64,000 bases of DNA from Pelobacter propionicus DSM 2379 (GTDB taxonomy: Bacteria; Desulfobacterota; Desulfuromonadia; Geobacterales; Pseudopelobacteraceae). Positions within the stretch are counted from its first letter, which is position 1, and each line of letters opens with the position of its first letter. The position numbers were made by a program, and so were the translations under genes. The DNA lies in NCBI RefSeq assembly GCF_000015045.1, contig NC_008609.1:3895501-3959500 (forward strand). The letters run 5' to 3'. The notes beneath the pieces were generated by a model. The model was not told the DNA's origin. It worked only from the letters and a program-made list of their open reading frames with translations, and made no database searches. Below are positions 44,029 through 52,884 of the stretch, piece after piece.

Positions 44029-44323
44029 GCGTGCTAAGACTGTTGAGCGTCACACTTTCAATTTTTTCGAAGGGTTACAGGGAGGCTCTGGAGCAAGCGT
44101 AACGGAAAAGGACCGGAAGAACCGGAGTAATTTTGCCCGATCAGCCAGCATGAGCGGACCTCTCATTTTTCACAAAGCCATGCTACACAAGGAATTGTAC
44201 GGATAGGGGTGGACCGGCAGTTACCGCACCGGGAGAAAAACAGCTAACTATCTGCAATTATGAGGCGACAGGAGAACCGGAGGGGTACCGGAGGACCGGA
44301 CAAGTAGTGGGGACAAAACTAAA

Positions 44324-44352
44324 AAACCTAACCATTTTATATGGTTAGGTTT
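44324..44352. terminator. Bidirectional terminator at the island's right boundary
   Basis: AAACCTAACCAT (44324-44335) and ATGGTTAGGTTT (44341-44352) form a perfect 12-bp stem with a 5-base loop. A/T runs lie on both sides. It would also stop transcripts entering the island from the duplicated tRNA promoter. Confidence 0.8.
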
Positions 44353-44375
44353 AAATTGATTGTATGAAATTACGT

Positions 44376-44630
44376 CTCCCGAAGCAGGTGCGCTACCAGG
44401 CTGCGCTACATCCCGAAGAACCACTTTTTTAACCGCTTCAAGGAGTTTTGTCAACAGGAAAGACGCGCGGGCGGCCTACGAAACAGGCGAAACCATGCCC
44501 TGACGGACCGTTTCCCCATGTAGTACAAGAATTTTTCGTACCACCCATGAATCCCACCACCACGCGGCACTCCCCGCGCCATCAGCCATGATCAGCAAAC
44601 AGGCTCACTCCGGACCAGAGGGGGACCGGA
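44376..44630. repeat. Right att-flank repeat (truncated tRNA-Pro copy)
   Basis: 44376-44415 is the 5' half of tRNA-Pro on the minus strand, cut at the anticodon loop; the repeat then includes its promoter and about 200 bp of upstream DNA. It has no 3' half, so it cannot make a tRNA. See 34016-34270 for the alignment. Confidence 0.9.
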
Positions 44631-44871
44631 CGGACCGGAGAGCGCACCTGTCCGGGCCATGGGTGTCCTGCCCCCACCCAGCAGCACGTCACCCCCCTCA
44701 TCCGCCCCTTCGGGGCACCTTCTCCCCACGGGAGAAAGGATACCAATCACACCCTCTCCCGGCGGGAGAGGGTGGCAGAAGGCCGGGTGCGGGGATAAAG
44801 GCAGCGTTTTAACTCTGTTGCATTTACCAAACCGACAGTACTGTCGTCATAATGTCTTCCGAACCATCCAT
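44631..44871. other. Intergenic DNA with palindromic REP-like units
   Basis: Contains TTCTCCCCACGGGAGAA (about 44720-44735) and a near-perfect palindrome CACCCTCTCCCG/CGGGAGAGGGTG (44750-44774). Such units are commonly dispersed in bacterial genomes and could serve as a terminator for the Tim44-like gene. No coding frame supported. Confidence 0.5.
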
Positions 44872-45825
44872 CTATTGGCTGATTGCCGACAGGCGCCACG
44901 GGTTGTTGCCGACAGACCTGGTAAAGGTCCAGTACTCTTCGAACTTCACCGGCTCCGACTTGCTGCCGGACACCACCGCGCCGGTGGCGTCATCGGTCGT
45001 GTAATCGAACAGGTTCGCGTGGACCAGGGCGGTGACGTAATCCTGGCCCGATTCCTGCCACACCTCCGTGATTTCAACCTTCCTGACGGCAATGTTCTCC
45101 AGCCTGTTGACCTGTCTGTCCCGCAGTAGCCGGTCCACATCCTCCTGGAATATCCGCTTCATCTCGTCCGTCAGGAGTGAGGAAACCGGTGCAAGATCAC
45201 GATTCATCCAGGCCCCCTGGATTCTGAAGAAGATATCCATCACCGCGTCGTTGAAACTGCTTTCGTCAAAAGTGGGGTCCATCTGGCGAACATGGGAGAT
45301 ACCGCTCTCCACATCGCTTGAAGCCGGTACTTCGGCTTGGTATCCGTAAGAAACTGGGGCTACGGCTTCACGTTGATAGCCCCCCTGCCCGGAGGGGGTT
45401 GCCAGGCTGAGTTCCCTTTTCTTCTTGATAAACCGGTAGATCAGATAGCCCAACCCGGCAAGGAGAATAATTTCAAACATACCGATACCGCCGCCTCCTA
45501 AACCGCCCATTCCGCCACCTGCTCCGGCAAAACTGCTGAACAGCATACTGCCCAGCATGCCCCCCATGATACCGCCGGCCATGCTCCTCATGAAGCCGCC
45601 ACCTGCCTGCTGCTGAAATGGGCTGGGGGCAGGAGCAGCTTGTTGCTGCCGTGTCTGGTGTGGCTGGGAGTAATTCGATGCCGGTTTGGAATAGCTGCGC
45701 GATCCACGGCTTCCGGATGAGCGGCTTCCGCCAGCCCTGGCTTCGGCATTCAGCTCAAGAACCGTGACCGACAGCATCATGATGGCTGCCATTAGCGTGA
45801 AAATCCTGACGATACTTTTATTCAT
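44872..45825 (-). CDS. Tim44-like domain membrane protein
   Basis: A 317-residue protein: signal-like hydrophobic N-terminus, low-complexity Ser/Arg/Gln-rich stretch (about 30-75), a Gly/Met-rich segment (GGGFMRSMAGGIMGGMLGSM), a membrane helix (GMFEIILLAGLGYLIYRFI) and a C-terminal Tim44-like domain (about 185-317; FDESSFNDAVMDIFFRIQGAWMNRD, EYWTFTRS). The bacterial role is unknown. ATG 45825 has AGGAGC upstream. It follows the UPF0182 gene by about 50 bp. Confidence 0.82.
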   Translation of the reverse strand: MNKSIVRIFTLMAAIMMLSVTVLELNAEARAGGSRSSGSRGSRSYSKPASNYSQPHQTRQQQAAPAPSPFQQQAGGGFMRSMAGGIMGGMLGSMLFSSFAGAGGGMGGLGGGGIGMFEIILLAGLGYLIYRFIKKKRELSLATPSGQGGYQREAVAPVSYGYQAEVPASSDVESGISHVRQMDPTFDESSFNDAVMDIFFRIQGAWMNRDLAPVSSLLTDEMKRIFQEDVDRLLRDRQVNRLENIAVRKVEITEVWQESGQDYVTALVHANLFDYTTDDATGAVVSGSKSEPVKFEEYWTFTRSVGNNPWRLSAISQ

Positions 45826-45874
45826 CTTCTCTGCTCCTTTGTGTGATGTTCGGCCCATGGACGTTGTTGTGCTG

Positions 45875-48550
45875 CTACCGGGCCATTTTCTTCAGAATCT
45901 GTTCCAGGCTTCTCAATTCTTCGCCATAGGCGGCCCAGTTGCCCTGACGTTGCAAAGTGATGGCCTTCTCATAAATGCTCACAGCTTCCTTGGCAAGCGT
46001 GGCAGGCGATGCTTGTGTGTCTGCCGAAACTCCGCTGGTTGCAGCAGGTGCGGCTTTTTTCCCGCCGAAAATCCTTTGCAGCGCCAGTTCCAGGTTTTCC
46101 TCCATGACCAGTTGATCTCCGAAGGCGACAATTACCCTCTTCAATTCCGGAAGGCCGGCTTTGTCTGCCGCAAGAAAGAGCGGCTGAACATAAAGCAGCG
46201 ACTTTTCGATGGGTATTACCAGCAAACTGCCCCGGATGGCCTCGGAGCCGCGTTGACTCCAGAGGGTCAACTGCTGAGAAATAAAAGAATCCTGGTTGAT
46301 GCGCGCATCGATCTGTTTCGGTCCGTAGATCAGGCGGTCACGCGGGAAGGTGTAGGCACGGATTTTTCCGTACTGCGGTTCATCGCAGCGGGCCGTAAGC
46401 CAGGCAGCCAGATTGTCCCGCTTTGAAGGGGTAAACGGCAGCAGCAGTATGTACTCCTCCGCTTTTTCACCCGGCAGCTTCATGATCGTATAATACGGCT
46501 CCATCGCCTTATCGCCGAGCACGGGAATCTCCCAGAGGTTTTCCTTGTTGTAGAATACCTTGGGGTCGGTCATGTGGTAGGTGGCGAACATGGCTGCCTG
46601 GATCTGCAGCAAATGGTGCGGGTAGCGAACGTGCTTGCGCAGATCGCCCGGCATTTCCGCCATTGGTTTGAAGAGTTTCGGGAAGATCCGCCCATGAACC
46701 TTGAGAATGACGTCATCCGGATCGCTGATATAGAAGTCAACAGAGCCGTCATAGGCGTCCACAACCGTCTTGACTGAATTCCGGATGTAATTGATGCCGC
46801 CTTTGAGCGGCCTTGAATAGGGGAGCCGGGTCGAATGGGTGTAGGCATCAATTATCCACTTGAGCCGTCCCTTTTGATCCACCACTAGGTAGGGATCGCT
46901 GTCAAAATGGAGGAAAGGCGCTATGGTTCTGATTCGTTCGTTAATGTTGCGGTTGTAAAGGATGCGACTCTCTTTGGTGATATCCGAGGAGAGCAGAATC
47001 TTTTCCGTTCTGAATTTTGCGGCAAAGAGCGCTTTTTTCAGGAGCGAATCCATCGGCACCCCGCCTGTGCCGGCATACGTCGTAGTGATGTTGCCGGTGG
47101 CGGTCGGGTAGCTGAACTCCGGCACGTTGGTTTTGACGATCACATACTCATTGGACAGCTCGCCGTAATAGATTTCAGGTCTGCTTACCTTGATATCGGC
47201 CAGACTGACGGCTGGAATATCCTTGACGAAAAACTCGGGTAGTCCCTCTTTGCTGATTCTGCTGACCGGACCGAACGTAATGCCATTGCCGTGGGTGAAA
47301 ATCAGGCGCTCGTTGATCCAGTTCTTGCTGGGCAGATCGGCGTAGGAAAGTTCACGCGGCGACAGCATGACCTGCGAGTAGCGCCCGTTGACCATGTAGC
47401 GGTCATTATCCACATCGAAAAACTTGTAGTAGGTCCTGATCTGCTGTAGCTGGCTGTACGTCTTCAGCAGCGGGGCATGGTCCCATAGTCTGATGTTTTT
47501 GATGGTTGCATCGTTGTTGGCTATATCAGCGGCGGTAAGTTTCGTATCAACATCGAAGGGCACCGTCTCGATTTTTTCCAGATCATAGCCGAAACGGGTT
47601 GCGGTAATGTTATTCATTATGTAGGGCGTCTCAAGGGCCATCTCGTTGGGCGCGACCTTGAATTTCTGCAGAACACCCGGATAGACACGGATGCCGAGCA
47701 TGTAGAGTGCGACCACAATGGCAGGCGCCAGCAGCGCCATCCGCCAGACGCCTTTCCAGATCCCGATCGCCAGCATGGCTCCCGCCAATGGTGTCAGGAA
47801 CGTCAGAACTCTGTAGGTCAGCAGTCGTGAGTTGACATCCACATACCCCGCGCCATAAAAAGCACCGTTATCGGCATACAGCAGCTTGAAGCTGTCCAGA
47901 TAGAAGCCCGCGGCGACGGCGCACGCAAAGATTCCCACCAGAACAGCCAGATGACGGCGAACTTTTTCATCAATAGCCACACCTCGCTCGGTCAGCAGTA
48001 TGCCACCCCGAACATAATACACAGCCGTTGCCAATGCCGCCGCAGCCAGAATGATAAAGCCCGAGACCCCCTTGACCGCATCCAAAAGCGGCAGACTGAA
48101 CAGGTAGAACCCCACATCCTTGCCGATGAGCGGATCCACGGTTCCAACAGTCAGGCGATTGGCGAAGAAGAGCAGATCTTTCCATTTCATGGCGCCCAGA
48201 TTGCCCGCAAGAAGCGCCAGGACAAAACTGACGAGCATGCTGACCGGCTTACAAAGACGAACCGCTTGATCCCGGTTTATCCCGAGGTTGCCTGCTCCCA
48301 GGAGATGCATGCCGGACAGGGGAAACTGCGCCCTGTTCGCAACGTGAAGGTTTATCTGTACAAACAGGAACAAGAGTCCGCCGAAGAGCAAACCGGCCCC
48401 AGTCTTTGCATACAGAGTCGTGGTGAAGACCGATGAGAATCCCGTTTCGTCGAAAAACAGCCAATCGGAATACAGATTCAGGAGATACGAAATCAGTGAC
48501 AAAAGTACTGAAACCAGTATCAGGAGGGGGAAAAATTTGTTCTTTAACAT
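45875..48550 (-). CDS. UPF0182 family membrane protein
   Basis: An 891-residue protein with about seven membrane helices in the first 320 residues and a large extracytoplasmic part. Family signatures include YSDWLFFDETGFSSVF, ETPYIMNNITATRFGYDL, LPFTPSKRDNLAAWLTARCD and INQDSFISQQLTLWSQRGSE. A Pro/Ala linker and helical tail close the protein. Function is unknown. ATG 48550 has GGAGG five bases upstream; the frame open to 48577 is not needed. Confidence 0.85.
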   Translation of the reverse strand: MLKNKFFPLLILVSVLLSLISYLLNLYSDWLFFDETGFSSVFTTTLYAKTGAGLLFGGLLFLFVQINLHVANRAQFPLSGMHLLGAGNLGINRDQAVRLCKPVSMLVSFVLALLAGNLGAMKWKDLLFFANRLTVGTVDPLIGKDVGFYLFSLPLLDAVKGVSGFIILAAAALATAVYYVRGGILLTERGVAIDEKVRRHLAVLVGIFACAVAAGFYLDSFKLLYADNGAFYGAGYVDVNSRLLTYRVLTFLTPLAGAMLAIGIWKGVWRMALLAPAIVVALYMLGIRVYPGVLQKFKVAPNEMALETPYIMNNITATRFGYDLEKIETVPFDVDTKLTAADIANNDATIKNIRLWDHAPLLKTYSQLQQIRTYYKFFDVDNDRYMVNGRYSQVMLSPRELSYADLPSKNWINERLIFTHGNGITFGPVSRISKEGLPEFFVKDIPAVSLADIKVSRPEIYYGELSNEYVIVKTNVPEFSYPTATGNITTTYAGTGGVPMDSLLKKALFAAKFRTEKILLSSDITKESRILYNRNINERIRTIAPFLHFDSDPYLVVDQKGRLKWIIDAYTHSTRLPYSRPLKGGINYIRNSVKTVVDAYDGSVDFYISDPDDVILKVHGRIFPKLFKPMAEMPGDLRKHVRYPHHLLQIQAAMFATYHMTDPKVFYNKENLWEIPVLGDKAMEPYYTIMKLPGEKAEEYILLLPFTPSKRDNLAAWLTARCDEPQYGKIRAYTFPRDRLIYGPKQIDARINQDSFISQQLTLWSQRGSEAIRGSLLVIPIEKSLLYVQPLFLAADKAGLPELKRVIVAFGDQLVMEENLELALQRIFGGKKAAPAATSGVSADTQASPATLAKEAVSIYEKAITLQRQGNWAAYGEELRSLEQILKKMAR

Positions 48551-48732
48551 TGTAACCTCCAGAAGAAGGGTGCCCATGGTTGGGCTCCCCTAGGGTACTG
48601 CCGCACAGATTCAGAGATGAACGTCAGTATGGGTTGTCGTGCGTCGAGCGATCCGGTTCCGGAGGCGCCCCCAAAAAACCCGCCACAAGTATGCATGTGA
48701 TTTTTTACCTGCCCCTCCTTTTTGTATGGTGG

Positions 48733-49671
48733 TCACACATTTGCCGGCACCCCTTCCCGCTGGCGCGGCCCGAAGAAGAGCGAAGCCAGGACGGCAACGG
48801 CCAGTGACAGGAAGATGACCGTCAGCGACACGGTGATGGGGATATGGAAGCCGCTTGCGGCCGCAATCATCTTTCCGCCCACGAAGAGCAGGATGAACGA
48901 TATGCCGAATTTGAGGTAGGCGAACATTTCCATGACGTTCGCCAGCAGGAAATACAGCGCCCGCAACCCCATGATGGCGAATATGTTGGAGGTAAAGACG
49001 ATGAACGGGTCGAGGGTTATGGCAAAGATGGCCGGGATGGAGTCGATGGCAAACACCAGATCGCTCCACTCGATCATGAGCAGTGTCACCAAAAGGGGGC
49101 TTGCCACCACCATCCCCCGCCGCCGGGTGATGAACCAGTCTCCCCAGGTGCGCCGGGTAACGGGCAACAGTTTACGGATTGCCCTGACCATCAGGTTCTT
49201 TTCCGGTTCCACCTTGCCCTCGCCGCCAAAAGCCATCTTGAAGGCCGTCACGACCAGCAGGGCGCCAAAAAGATAGAACAGCCAGTGGAACCGCGCCAGC
49301 AACCCGACACCGGCAAAGATGAAGATCGCCCGCATCACCAGGGCGCCGATAATCCCCCACTTGAGGATGCGTGCCTGATGGTGGCCACGCACGCCGAAGT
49401 AGGAAAAAATCATGATAAAGACGAACAGGTTATCAACCGAGAGTGACTTCTCGATGACATAGCCGCTGAAGAACTCCAGCGCCTTGGCGCTCCCCATGGT
49501 CATATAAATCCCCATGTTGAAGGCAAGGGCCAGGGCAATCCAGACCATGCTCCAGGTCAGAGCCTCGCGAAACGAAACCTCGTGGCTTTTCCGGTTGAGT
49601 CCAAGGTCAACGACAAGCATGGCGCCGAAGAGAAGAGTAAAAACGGTCCACATGATGGTGGTTTCAGTCAT
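48733..49671 (-). CDS. terC: TerC/Alx family membrane protein (probable manganese exporter)
   Basis: A 312-residue protein with about nine membrane helices and the TerC signature acids: SGYVIEKSLSVDNLFVFIMIFSYF (ExxLSxDN) and MIEWSDLVFAIDSIPAIFA (DxxFAxDS). TerC/Alx relatives export Mn2+ or protect against metal overload. It lies 121 bp downstream of htpX on the same strand with no strong terminator in between, so it is probably in the same Mn-riboswitch-controlled transcript. Confidence 0.87.
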   Translation of the reverse strand: MTETTIMWTVFTLLFGAMLVVDLGLNRKSHEVSFREALTWSMVWIALALAFNMGIYMTMGSAKALEFFSGYVIEKSLSVDNLFVFIMIFSYFGVRGHHQARILKWGIIGALVMRAIFIFAGVGLLARFHWLFYLFGALLVVTAFKMAFGGEGKVEPEKNLMVRAIRKLLPVTRRTWGDWFITRRRGMVVASPLLVTLLMIEWSDLVFAIDSIPAIFAITLDPFIVFTSNIFAIMGLRALYFLLANVMEMFAYLKFGISFILLFVGGKMIAAASGFHIPITVSLTVIFLSLAVAVLASLFFGPRQREGVPANV

Positions 49672-49792
49672 CGGGGATAATCCTTTTCATGGTGTCGAAG
49701 GCAGCAATCGTGGTGTGTGCTGCCGCGGCATCAGGGCGACGGCAGGGCGGCTGACCGTGCCGGTGGCGTTTTCGGCCTTGCGGAAAAACCGC

Positions 49793-50650
49793 TTACCGCC
49801 CTCTCGTTCCCATGCTTTCCAGCCGGGCAATGCGTTCCTCCATGGGAGGATGCGTGGAAAACAGGTTCGCCAGAGAGCGACCGCTCAGGGGATTCACGAT
49901 GAACATGTGGGCGGTCGCGGGTCGGGCCTCCTGCATCGGGATCATGTGGGATGCGGTATGGAGCTTTCGCAGTGCGCCGGCCAGAGCCAGAGGATTGCCG
50001 CATATCCTGGCGCCGGTCTCGTCGGCAAGATACTCCCGGGAGCGGGAGACGGCCATCTGGATCAGCATGGCCGCAATCGGGGCGACGATGGCCATGACAA
50101 GTGAACCGATCAGGCCTCCGGAACCCTCCTCGTCATCGCCTCTCCCCGCCCCGAGCAGGGCGCCCCACTGGAGCATGTTGCCGATCATGGAAATCGCGCC
50201 GGCAAACGTGGCGGCGATGGTGCCGACCAGAATGTCACGGTTCCGGACATGGGCCAGTTCATGGGCCATGACTCCTGCCAGTTCCTCGGACGAGAGAATG
50301 CGTAAAATCCCCGCGGTGGCGGCAACGGCGGCATGCTCCGGATTCCGGCCAGTTGCGAAGGCGTTGGGGCTTTCGGATGGAATGATGTAGACCTTTGGCA
50401 TGGGGAGACCGGCCTGGAGCGCCAGCCTCCGCACCATGCCGTAGAAGGCGGGGTTATCGTGCTCGCTGATCTCCTGAGCGCCGTACATCTTCAGGACTAT
50501 CTTGTCGGAAAACCAGTAGGAGAAGAAGTTCATGGCAGCTGCCATGAAGAAGGCGAAAACCATACCGGTCTTGCCGCCGATGGCGCTTCCCATCAGGACC
50601 ATCAGCACGGTGAGGAGAGAGAGGAGAAGGGTTGTCTTGAGTTGATTCAT
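49793..50650 (-). CDS. htpX: HtpX membrane zinc metalloprotease
   Basis: A 285-residue inner-membrane protease of quality control. It has two N-terminal helices, the zinc motif [10 protein letters not shown] (HExxH), a further hydrophobic region (about 150-200), the third ligand region [11 protein letters not shown], and the family end [17 protein letters not shown] 50650 has CGGAGGTAATCACG upstream. It is the first gene after the yybP-ykoY riboswitch. Confidence 0.93.
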   Translation of the reverse strand: MNQLKTTLLLSLLTVLMVLMGSAIGGKTGMVFAFFMAAAMNFFSYWFSDKIVLKMYGAQEISEHDNPAFYGMVRRLALQAGLPMPKVYIIPSESPNAFATGRNPEHAAVAATAGILRILSSEELAGVMAHELAHVRNRDILVGTIAATFAGAISMIGNMLQWGALLGAGRGDDEEGSGGLIGSLVMAIVAPIAAMLIQMAVSRSREYLADETGARICGNPLALAGALRKLHTASHMIPMQEARPATAHMFIVNPLSGRSLANLFSTHPPMEERIARLESMGTRGR

Positions 50651-50690
50651 CGTGATTACCTCCGACGATTGGGGTATCGCCGGGGGTAAT

Positions 50691-50840
50691 AAAAAAGACC
50701 TTTACCCCCGGCATGTGAGCCTGGATAAAGGTCTTGTTGGCACATGAATGCCCCGGTCCCGGGTCTTTCGACCGTAATGACGGAATCCGGGTCGGCCTTG
50801 TCGGTGGCCGATAACTACTCCCCTTTAGTGGAGGGGATAA
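50691..50840 (-). promoter_or_regulatory. yybP-ykoY family manganese riboswitch upstream of htpX
   Basis: Minus-strand sequence contains the aptamer hallmark AAAGGGGAGTAG (P1/L1), an internal CGTCATTACGG segment, and GCCAACAAGACCTTT closing P1. The closing strand GACCTTTATCC (50723-50733) also pairs with TAAAGGTC (50697-50704) to form a terminator followed by six Ts (50691-50696). The two folds exclude each other, so Mn2+ binding should favour read-through. The gene start lies about 40 bases downstream. Confidence 0.85.
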
Positions 50841-50994
50841 TAGTGTGAGCAGCGTGCGTGTGTCAATCTATTTTCCAACACGCCATGTAATCCCCCATTT
50901 TTCCCTGTCACCCTTCACCAGTTTCGCAAAAAGAGCTGCCGATGGGATAAACGAAACCGGACTGCGCGCCGGGCAGCATGAATCTGTCGTGCCA

Positions 50995-51771
50995 TCAGCG
51001 TTCCGGGCAATAGCGTTTGGGACGGTACACCTCAAGGCGCCAAACGTTAAGCAGGTTGACAGCAGCCCGGTACCAGGTCGGAACAACCGGATAGAGCTTG
51101 ACGCCATCCAGGACCTGATCTAGCAGTGATCTGTCCCGGATGCCATGGACCAGACGGATTTCCGGAGTCAGTCGAAGTTTTTCCTCATGGTGGACAAGGG
51201 CATACCACCGGTTAAGTTCAACGAACTTATCCCGATCAAGATCAGTAAAGGGGCGGCGGGTATCGAAGGTTCCATCCAGGTTGAATACGGGCTTTATGAA
51301 ACTCCAGTAATCCCGAGCGTAAATCGCCACCCCATTTATCCGTCGTTTCATACCCCACTTGCGGTCCCTCACTCGGTATCCCGCTATCTTACACCCGTCG
51401 TTCCACATCGATAGAAAGAAGTCAAAGGCGTCCCTGCGCACGGGGAGGACGTCAGACTCCCACCATAGCCAGGCATCGCAGTCCATGGACTCCTCGATGT
51501 ATCGCGCCACCCGGAACCATTCCAAGGCAACGCAAGCCCACCTCTTCGTGTTCGGAGGGTCTTCGTAGTGGAGGAACGAGTGATCGAAGTCTGTGGCGAG
51601 TCTGCAATCAAGGGCGCTGACAAATAGAAAATGGAAGGGGGATGACATCTCCACCAGGTCGTCCCAGCGGGAGAGCAGTTCCTGAAACATAGCGAACTCT
51701 CGTTCGTTATGGTACGCCATCACAAACAGGAGGGTTCGCTTCTGCGGAGAAGATTCAGATGAGAAGCTCAT
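50995..51771 (-). CDS. Possible glycosyltransferase (GT-A-like), uncertain
   Basis: A 258-residue soluble protein. The opening LLFVMAYHNEREFAMFQELLSRW resembles the first strand and helix of a nucleotide-sugar binding fold, and AWLWWESDVLPVRRDAFDFF looks like the acidic metal-binding turn of such enzymes. Otherwise I see no decisive motif. Its ATG overlaps the stop of the epimerase gene (ATGA), so the two act together, probably in surface polysaccharide synthesis. Function inferred mostly from context. Confidence 0.5.
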   Translation of the reverse strand: MSFSSESSPQKRTLLFVMAYHNEREFAMFQELLSRWDDLVEMSSPFHFLFVSALDCRLATDFDHSFLHYEDPPNTKRWACVALEWFRVARYIEESMDCDAWLWWESDVLPVRRDAFDFFLSMWNDGCKIAGYRVRDRKWGMKRRINGVAIYARDYWSFIKPVFNLDGTFDTRRPFTDLDRDKFVELNRWYALVHHEEKLRLTPEIRLVHGIRDRSLLDQVLDGVKLYPVVPTWYRAAVNLLNVWRLEVYRPKRYCPER

Positions 51772-52733
51772 ATTCCGGCTCTCACCTGTGCCTCGATCCA
51801 GCCATAGGTCGCGGCTATCCCCTGACGAAGGCTGATACTTGGGGTAAACCCGGTAACCTCGGCAAGACGTTTGTTGTCGGAGTTGCGCCCACGCACTCCC
51901 TGTGGTCCCTCAATATGTTCGATGCGGAGTTCGGCGCCCGCGACCTCGAAAATCAGCCGGGCAAGTTCGTTGATCGAAACCATCTCGTCGCGACCAAGGT
52001 TCAGTGGCTCGGTGTAGCCGGATTCCAGGATGCGCGCCAAGCCCTGGATGCAGTCATCGATAAAGCAGAATGAGCGGGTCTGTCTACCATCACCCCAGAT
52101 CTGGATACTATCCCTGCCCTTGAGACATGCCTCGGCTACTTTTCGGCACAGGGCAGCCGGAGCCTTCTCCCTCCCTCCCTGCCAGGCTCCCAGTGGGCCG
52201 TAGATATTGTGAAAACGGACAATACGGGTATCAACCCCGTGTTCGAGGCGGTAATAATGGCACAGTTGCTCGGCATAGAGTTTTTCCCAGCCATACCCGT
52301 CCTGGGGCTTGGCAGGATACGCCATTGTCTCTGCCAGGGGTATCGCCGCTTCCGCCTCCTGGAGGTGTTCAGGATAAACGCAGGCTGATGATGTGTAGAG
52401 CAGGCGCCCTACCTTCGCCTTGCGGGCGGCCTCAAGGGTGTTGATGTCAATACGGGTGTTGTCCCGCATGATATCGGCGTGATTGCGGGAGATGAAACCC
52501 ATCCCGCCCATGTCTGCGGCAAGCGCATACACATCGTCTACTCCCAGGAAGAGCGATTCCCATTCAGCCGTTGTTTCGCGAAGATCCTGCAACACGAACC
52601 GGCTCGCAGCACTCTTTTCGAACTCGGGGAGTTTTCGGTCCACAGCAATCACTTCGTGGCCCCGACGTACCAGATCCTTTACCAAATGGTGGCCGATAAA
52701 ACCACCGGCCCCGGTGACAAGCACTTTTCTCAT
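51768..52733 (-). CDS. NAD-dependent epimerase similar to GDP-mannose 3,5-epimerase
   Basis: A 321-residue extended SDR enzyme: Rossmann motif GAGGFIGHH near the start, LAADMGGMGFI, catalytic SSACVYPE and YGWEKLYAE (Tyr and Lys), and FHNIYGP. The MGGMGFI block resembles plant and bacterial GDP-mannose 3,5-epimerases; other nucleotide-sugar epimerases remain possible. ATG 52733 has GGGGGGAG upstream. Confidence 0.75.
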   Translation of the reverse strand: MRKVLVTGAGGFIGHHLVKDLVRRGHEVIAVDRKLPEFEKSAASRFVLQDLRETTAEWESLFLGVDDVYALAADMGGMGFISRNHADIMRDNTRIDINTLEAARKAKVGRLLYTSSACVYPEHLQEAEAAIPLAETMAYPAKPQDGYGWEKLYAEQLCHYYRLEHGVDTRIVRFHNIYGPLGAWQGGREKAPAALCRKVAEACLKGRDSIQIWGDGRQTRSFCFIDDCIQGLARILESGYTEPLNLGRDEMVSINELARLIFEVAGAELRIEHIEGPQGVRGRNSDNKRLAEVTGFTPSISLRQGIAATYGWIEAQVRAGI

Positions 52734-52884
52734 AACAAGAACTCCCCCCATGCCTCTCGAAACGACCAGAAGAGAACCGCAATATACTCAAAGTAGCCAG
52801 AAATTGACACCAATGCATCAGAATTCGACAGGTTCCGGGGTAATTCTATCGTCGGAATTGAAATCGACAGACCGGAATCTGCTC

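Larger units (their letters stand above)
43984..44375. other. Right end of the island: terminators and ACCGG repeats
   Basis: Between the integrase stop and the att repeat there is no gene. The region has a terminator (43994-44028), a cluster of about six ACCGGA/ACCGGG motifs (near 44112, 44120, 44212, 44228, 44276, 44287, 44295) and a second, perfect terminator (44324-44352). A 68-codon minus-strand frame at 44248-44454 is an artefact of the tRNA fragment. Confidence 0.55.
34016..44431. mobile_element. Integrative genomic island in tRNA-Pro
   Basis: About 10.4 kb of visibly more AT-rich DNA between direct repeats of the tRNA-Pro 5' half. It holds a tyrosine integrase next to the right end, a primase-helicase, an inactive-looking transposase-type DNA-binding protein, a broken antirestriction gene and several small genes. 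No structural phage, conjugation or relaxase genes are recognised. The exact crossover could be anywhere within the 56-bp identical repeat (34016-34071 and 44376-44431). Confidence 0.88.
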
